Origin: JBJHBY01 sp050485745 | GTDB lineage: Bacteria; Pseudomonadota; Gammaproteobacteria; Pseudomonadales; CAMLJR01 | Reading direction: 5' to 3' | DNA: 8,653 nucleotides | Assembly (NCBI GenBank): GCA_050485745.1 | Contig: JBJHBY010000155.1 | Span: forward strand, 1-8,653 | Part shown: piece by piece, positions 5,843 to 8,653 of the stretch | How the letters are laid out: each line of letters starts with the position of its first letter | How positions within the stretch are numbered: position 1 is the first letter of the stretch | The notes under the pieces: model-generated | Seen by the model: only the letters and a program-made list of their open reading frames with translations | Database searches by the model: none | Told to the model about the DNA's origin: nothing | Made by a program: the position numbers and the translations under genes

Positions 5843-6859
5843 GTGGGTGAGTGGAACGAACCGCGTGAGCCGAGATCCCCTGCTGGGCGTGGGGACGAGC
5901 GGGACAGCCGCGAGCAGGACAACCGCCAGGCCTGGGGGCTGCTGGAAAAGGTTGTGCAGGGCTCCCTGCAGGAGCAGCGCCGGGCGCGGCGCTGGAGCAT
6001 CTTTTTCAAGTTGCTGACCTTTGGCTACCTGGTGGCCGCTGTGTGGCTGTTCTACCCGAGGGAGCTGCCGGGAGTGTCCGCCACGACGGGGCCCCATGTC
6101 GGCGCGGTGCGGCTGGAGGGGGTGATCGCCGAGGGCGAACGCGCCAGTGCCGACATGGTCGCCCGCGGTTTGCGCCGTGCCTTTGAGCAGGAGCGGGTGG
6201 AAGCGGTGATGCTGGTGATCAACAGTCCCGGGGGCAGCCCGGTGCAGTCCGAGTATCTCTATAATGAGATCCGGCGCCTGCGCCAGCGCCATCCGGACAA
6301 GCCGGTCTACGCCGTGATCGGTGATATCGGTGCTTCCGGCGCCTACTATATCGCCGCCGCCGCGGATCACATCTACGCCTCGCCGGCCAGCCTGGTCGGC
6401 TCGATCGGGGTGGTCTCCGGTGGCTTCGGCTTTGTCGATGCCCTCGACAAGCTGGGAATCGAGCGGCGCCTGTTCACAGCGGGCGAGAGCAAGGCCCTGC
6501 TCGACCCCTTCAGCCCTCTGCCGGAATCCCAGCGCGAGCACTGGCAACGGGTTCTGGATGAGACCCATGCGCTGTTCACCGAGCGGGTACGCGAGGGCAG
6601 GGGAGAGCGCCTGCAGGACACTCCGGAATTGTTCAGCGGGCTGATCTGGAGTGGTCGCCAGGCCATCGACCTGGGCCTGGTGGACGGCCTGGGCAGCCCC
6701 GGACAGGTTGCCCGTGACGTGATCGGGGTTGAGGCGGTGGTCGACTACACGGTGCGGCGCGACCCCTTGCAGACCCTGCTGTCGCGTATGAGCAGCAGTG
6801 CCGGGGAGGGCTTTGCCCGGGGGCTGCAGCACTGGTTGGGGCCGGTCAACCTCAGATGA
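5843..6859 (+). CDS. sppA: S49-family signal peptide peptidase, short SppA type (338 aa)
   Basis: A membrane-anchored serine protease that digests cleaved signal peptides and membrane protein fragments. Counting from the GTG at 5843, residues 1-50 are polar and charged, about 51-71 form one transmembrane segment (IFFKLLTFGYLVAAVWLFY), and the catalytic domain follows. Ser165 in GASGAYYIA and Lys217 in TAGESKALLDPF form the Ser-Lys dyad, 52 residues apart as in Bacillus SppA. INSPGGS and SLVGSIGVVSG are also conserved. At about 338 residues it is the single-domain form, about half of E. coli SppA. A GTG at 5837 would sit one base from the AGGAG at 5831-5835, whereas GTG 5843 has an ideal 7-base spacing, so I chose the latter. 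It lies 24 bases after the phosphatase gene, and its end overlaps maf by 8 bases. Confidence 0.92.
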   Translation: MGEWNEPREPRSPAGRGDERDSREQDNRQAWGLLEKVVQGSLQEQRRARRWSIFFKLLTFGYLVAAVWLFYPRELPGVSATTGPHVGAVRLEGVIAEGERASADMVARGLRRAFEQERVEAVMLVINSPGGSPVQSEYLYNEIRRLRQRHPDKPVYAVIGDIGASGAYYIAAAADHIYASPASLVGSIGVVSGGFGFVDALDKLGIERRLFTAGESKALLDPFSPLPESQREHWQRVLDETHALFTERVREGRGERLQDTPELFSGLIWSGRQAIDLGLVDGLGSPGQVARDVIGVEAVVDYTVRRDPLQTLLSRMSSSAGEGFARGLQHWLGPVNLR

Positions 6860-6864
6860 CCGGC
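6841..6864. terminator. Inverted repeat spanning the convergent sppA and maf stop codons
   Basis: GCCGGTCA (6841-6848) and TGACCGGC (6857-6864) form a perfect 8-bp stem with an 8-base loop. The sppA stop codon lies in one arm and the maf stop codon in the loop. It could end or protect both converging transcripts. No T-tract follows on either strand, so intrinsic termination is not certain. Confidence 0.45.
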
Positions 6865-7430
6865 ATGCCCGCCCGCTGCAGCAACTCGCTCAGGCGGATC
6901 AGGGGCAGGCCGATCAGCGCCGTCGGGTCGTCGCCGCGGATGCGCTCGAACAGGGCGATGCCAAGCCCCTCGGACTTGAAGCTGCCGGCGCAGTCCAGAG
7001 GCTGTTCGAGGGCGACGTAGCGGGCAATCTGCCCGGAATCGAGGCGGCGCAACAGCACCGAACAGGTGTCCAGCGCGGAGAAGGCGGTGCCACTGCCGGA
7101 CTGCAGCAGGCACAGGCCGGTGTGGAAGTGCAGCCAGCGCCCGCTGGCTTGTTGCAGTTTCGCACAGGCCGCCGCGCTGCTTCCGGGCGTGCCCAGGCGC
7201 TCTCCGTCGAGGCAGCCGACCTGGTCGCTGCCGATGATCCAGGCGCCCGGGTGGCGCGCAGCCACGGCCTCGGCCTTGAGCCGGGCCAGGCGCAGGGCGG
7301 TGTCCTCCGGCAATTCATTCACCAGGGGCGATTCGTCGATGTCGGGGCTGTCGCAGCTGAAATTCAGCCGCAGCCGTTCCAGCAGCTGGCGTCGATAGGC
7401 TGAGCCTGAGGCGAGGATCAGGTCGGGCAT
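6852..7430 (-). CDS. yceF: Maf/YceF nucleotide pyrophosphatase (house-cleaning m7GTP-type), 192 aa
   Basis: Maf proteins hydrolyse non-canonical nucleoside triphosphates to monophosphates; the YceF branch prefers 7-methyl-GTP. The protein starts MPDLILASGSAYRRQLLERL, the P-loop-like SxSxxR motif of the family. It then shows DIDESP (residues 30-35), GSDQV with the catalytic base D69, and CAGSFKSEGLGIALFERI, which is close to the YceF rather than the YhdE (dTTP/UTP) wording. The length equals that of YceF (about 194 aa). The frame stays open to 7550, but the conserved start is the ATG at 7428-7430. No Shine-Dalgarno sequence precedes it, and its leader is pyrimidine-rich. It is transcribed against its neighbours, as in E. 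coli, divergent from yceD and overlapping sppA tail to tail. Confidence 0.93.
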   Translation of the reverse strand: MPDLILASGSAYRRQLLERLRLNFSCDSPDIDESPLVNELPEDTALRLARLKAEAVAARHPGAWIIGSDQVGCLDGERLGTPGSSAAACAKLQQASGRWLHFHTGLCLLQSGSGTAFSALDTCSVLLRRLDSGQIARYVALEQPLDCAGSFKSEGLGIALFERIRGDDPTALIGLPLIRLSELLQRAGMPVI

Positions 7431-7443
7431 GGCGAAGGCGTCG

Positions 7444-7472
7444 GGTGAGGGTGAAGGTGGTGAAGGTGAGGG
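7444..7472. repeat. Short GGTGAA/GGTGAG repeat tract in the maf leader
   Basis: The plus strand carries five imperfect copies of a GTGA(A/G)G unit with an extra GTG in the middle. In the maf mRNA this reads as a run of CACC/UUCACC units without purine-rich sites, directly upstream of a start codon that lacks a ribosome site. Confidence 0.5.
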
Positions 7473-7476
7473 CGGT

Positions 7477-7506
7477 ATTCTAGCGCAGCCACTGGAGGGC
7501 TGTAGA
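7477..7506 (-). promoter_or_regulatory. Candidate sigma70 promoter for maf/yceF
   Basis: On the minus strand TCTACA (-35, 7506-7501) and TAGAAT (-10, 7482-7477, five of six consensus bases) are separated by 18 bases. Transcription would start near 7470 and give a leader of about 40 nt before the ATG at 7430. Confidence 0.45.
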
Positions 7507-7532
7507 GGGTGCTCGCGGCCTGCTTTTGGGCT

Positions 7533-7561
7533 TTGACAGAGGCCGCGCATGGCCCTATGAT
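7533..7561 (+). promoter_or_regulatory. Near-consensus sigma70 promoter for yceD-rpmF-plsX
   Basis: TTGACA (-35, perfect, 7533-7538), a 17-base spacer and TATGAT (-10, five of six, 7556-7561) make the best promoter in the window. The expected start at about 7567-7569 lies only 2-4 bases before the yceD ATG at 7571, so the transcript would be essentially leaderless. Confidence 0.7.
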
Positions 7562-7570
7562 TGCGCGCCT

Positions 7571-8107
7571 ATGTCACAGGCCCCCCTGCCCAGACAGGTC
7601 GATGTCCGCAAACTGGCGGCGGCCGCAAAGCAGATTTCGGCGTTCGAGCCGTTGTCGAGCTTTGGTCGTTTTTCCGCCATGCTGACCGATGACCGGGGTG
7701 ATGTGGCCATCGATCTCGTCTTCCATATCTCCGATGAGGGGGTGCGGGTGGTGGATGGCCATGTTCAGGGCGAGGTCGGTGTGCTGTGCCAGCGCTGCCT
7801 GCAGCCCATGCGTGTGCCCCTGGATTCGCGCTTCAGTGTCGGGGTTGTATGGACCGATGAACAGGCGCGTGCCCTGGCGAAGCGCCTGGAGCCCTGGGAG
7901 CTGGGTGAGCCGCCCCACGACCTGCTCGAGCTGGTCGAGGACGAACTGATCATGAGCCTGCCCTTTGTCAGTTTTCACCAGACAGGGGCATGCAGTGCCG
8001 AAGCCTCTCCGCAATCCGGGGAGGCACCGGCGGCAGGGAGCCGCCGGGAAAACCCGTTCAAGGTGCTGGAGCAACTGAAATCCGGCGCCGGCAAGTCAGA
8101 CCATTGA
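7571..8107 (+). CDS. yceD: YceD family (DUF177) protein, 23S rRNA accumulation protein, 178 aa
   Basis: YceD proteins are small cytoplasmic proteins always linked to rpmF, and homologues have been reported to be needed for normal 23S rRNA accumulation. The family marks are present: the CQRC motif at residues 73-76, the acidic LLELVEDELIMSLPFVSFH stretch at about 118-136, a further Cys at 141, and a C-terminal NPFKVLEQLK. The N terminus MSQAPLPRQVDVRKLA aligns with homologues from the ATG at 7571; the 15 codons upstream in the same frame overlap the promoter and have no family match. There is no Shine-Dalgarno sequence before the start. rpmF begins 13 bases after the stop. The exact biochemical role is unknown. 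Confidence 0.92.
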   Translation: MSQAPLPRQVDVRKLAAAAKQISAFEPLSSFGRFSAMLTDDRGDVAIDLVFHISDEGVRVVDGHVQGEVGVLCQRCLQPMRVPLDSRFSVGVVWTDEQARALAKRLEPWELGEPPHDLLELVEDELIMSLPFVSFHQTGACSAEASPQSGEAPAAGSRRENPFKVLEQLKSGAGKSDH

Positions 8108-8120
8108 GGAGTGCCATGTC

Positions 8121-8303
8121 ATGGCCGTGCAACAGAACCGCAAGACCCGTTCCCGCCGCGATATGCGTCGTTCCCATGATGCCCTGAGTGGCCCGACCCT
8201 GTCCGTCGACCCCACCAGCGGTGAGACCCATCGCCGTCACCATGTGACCGCGGACGGCTTCTACCGCGGCCGCAAGGTTGTGGAAAGCAGCGACGACGAA
8301 TAA
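8121..8303 (+). CDS. rpmF: 50S ribosomal protein L32 (60 aa)
   Basis: A structural protein of the large ribosomal subunit that contacts 23S rRNA near domain VI. The sequence MAVQQNRKTRSRRDMRRSHD, followed by LSVDPTSGETHRRHH and DGFYRGRKV, is typical L32 of gammaproteobacteria, strongly basic and without the zinc-binding cysteines seen in some other phyla. The length is close to the E. coli protein (57 aa), with a short acidic tail (ESSDDE). A GAGGAG ribosome site at 8106-8111 overlaps the end of yceD, 9 bases before the ATG. It lies between yceD and plsX, the conserved arrangement that joins ribosome synthesis to lipid synthesis. Confidence 0.97.
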   Translation: MAVQQNRKTRSRRDMRRSHDALSGPTLSVDPTSGETHRRHHVTADGFYRGRKVVESSDDE

Positions 8304-8306
8304 GGC

Positions 8307-8653
8307 TTGGCTGCATCGCCGCGCATAGCCATTGACGTGATGGGCGGAGACCTTGGTCTCCGCGCCTCACTGCCTGCCTCCCTCGCCAGTCTCGAACAGT
8401 CTCCGGATCTCTCCCTGACCCTCGTCGGTTGCGAACGCGAATTGCGCGCCGCAATGCCGAAGGTATCCCGGGCGGTATCTCCGCGCCTGTCCATCGTCGA
8501 CGCACCCGAAGTCGTGCCAATGGATGAACGTCCCTCCCAGGCACTGCGCCTGTACCCGCGATCATCCATGCGTACAGCCCTGGAGCTGCTGGCCCGCGGT
8601 GAGGTCGATGCGGTGCGCACCCTTGACGCTGTCGTAGCGGTCGGGACTACACG
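8307..8653 (+). CDS. plsX: Phosphate acyltransferase PlsX, N-terminal fragment
   Basis: PlsX makes acyl-phosphate from acyl-ACP for the PlsY step of phosphatidic acid synthesis and acts at the membrane surface. The fragment has the family opening IAIDVMGGDLG, then LTLVGCERELRA, APEVVPMDERPSQALR and SSMRTALELLARGEVDAV. A TTG at 8307 is the only start that keeps the IAIDVMGGD motif; it lies three bases after the rpmF stop, so translation is probably coupled, and the AAGG at 8302-8305 is rather close to it. About 115 of some 340 residues are in the window. After residue 103 the expected SAGNTGAL motif is absent: the last 38 bases read RTLDAVVAVGTTR instead, in no frame resembling PlsX. See the finding on this end. 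Confidence 0.88.
   Translation, partial: MAASPRIAIDVMGGDLGLRASLPASLASLEQSPDLSLTLVGCERELRAAMPKVSRAVSPRLSIVDAPEVVPMDERPSQALRLYPRSSMRTALELLARGEVDAVRTLDAVVAVGTT

Noticed and set aside
5819..6832. A 337-codon open frame on the minus strand opposite sppA
   Set aside because: SppA on the plus strand is clear, with its Ser-Lys dyad and membrane segment. The reverse frame shows no family features.
7431..7550. Upstream extension of Maf by 40 residues
   Set aside because: The extension encodes a Pro/Ser repeat derived from the CACC tract and lies before the conserved MPDLILASGS start; it would also include the candidate promoter.

Overview
The window looks like chromosomal DNA of a GC-rich, non-enteric gammaproteobacterium. 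The gene order rne(-) / rluC(+) / HAD phosphatase(+) / S49 peptidase(+) / yceF-maf(-) / yceD-rpmF-plsX(+) is the housekeeping arrangement known from Pseudomonas-like gammaproteobacteria, and it shares its core with Escherichia coli. The genus cannot be fixed from these sequences. I see no transposase, phage gene, CRISPR array, tRNA or rRNA.

Layout. Positions 1-110 hold the start of a zinc-type (MDR) alcohol dehydrogenase/quinone reductase-like gene on the minus strand. It is preceded by a decayed C-terminal fragment of an SDR oxidoreductase (120-268). Positions 269-474 look non-coding but carry two strong hairpins just downstream of rne. rne (475-3591, minus) encodes a full-length RNase E with an intact catalytic half and a long Ala/Pro/Arg-rich scaffold half. 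The 610-base gap 3592-4201 separates the divergent rne and rluC genes. It holds back-to-back candidate promoters near 3957-4005, a roughly 360-nt rne leader with three GC-rich hairpins, and a roughly 190-nt rluC leader. rluC, a HAD phosphatase and a short-form SppA peptidase follow as a tight plus-strand operon (4202-6859). It meets the minus-strand maf/yceF gene tail to tail, and a perfect inverted repeat spans both stop codons. After a 140-base divergent promoter region come yceD, rpmF and the first third of plsX (7571-8653, plus).

The genes share themes rather than forming a new system. They cover RNA decay and rRNA processing (RNase E), 23S rRNA modification (RluC), 23S rRNA accumulation (YceD), a 50S ribosomal protein (L32), nucleotide-pool sanitation (Maf/YceF), membrane protein/signal peptide turnover (SppA) and entry into phospholipid synthesis (PlsX).

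I did not find an undescribed biological system. The parts most worth a second look are regulatory or structural: the rne leader, an apparently leaderless yceD transcript, the hairpin at the sppA/maf overlap, the duplicated NDPR motif in the RNase E tail, the SDR remnant, and an abnormal last ~38 bases in plsX that suggest a contig-end artefact or a real disruption.
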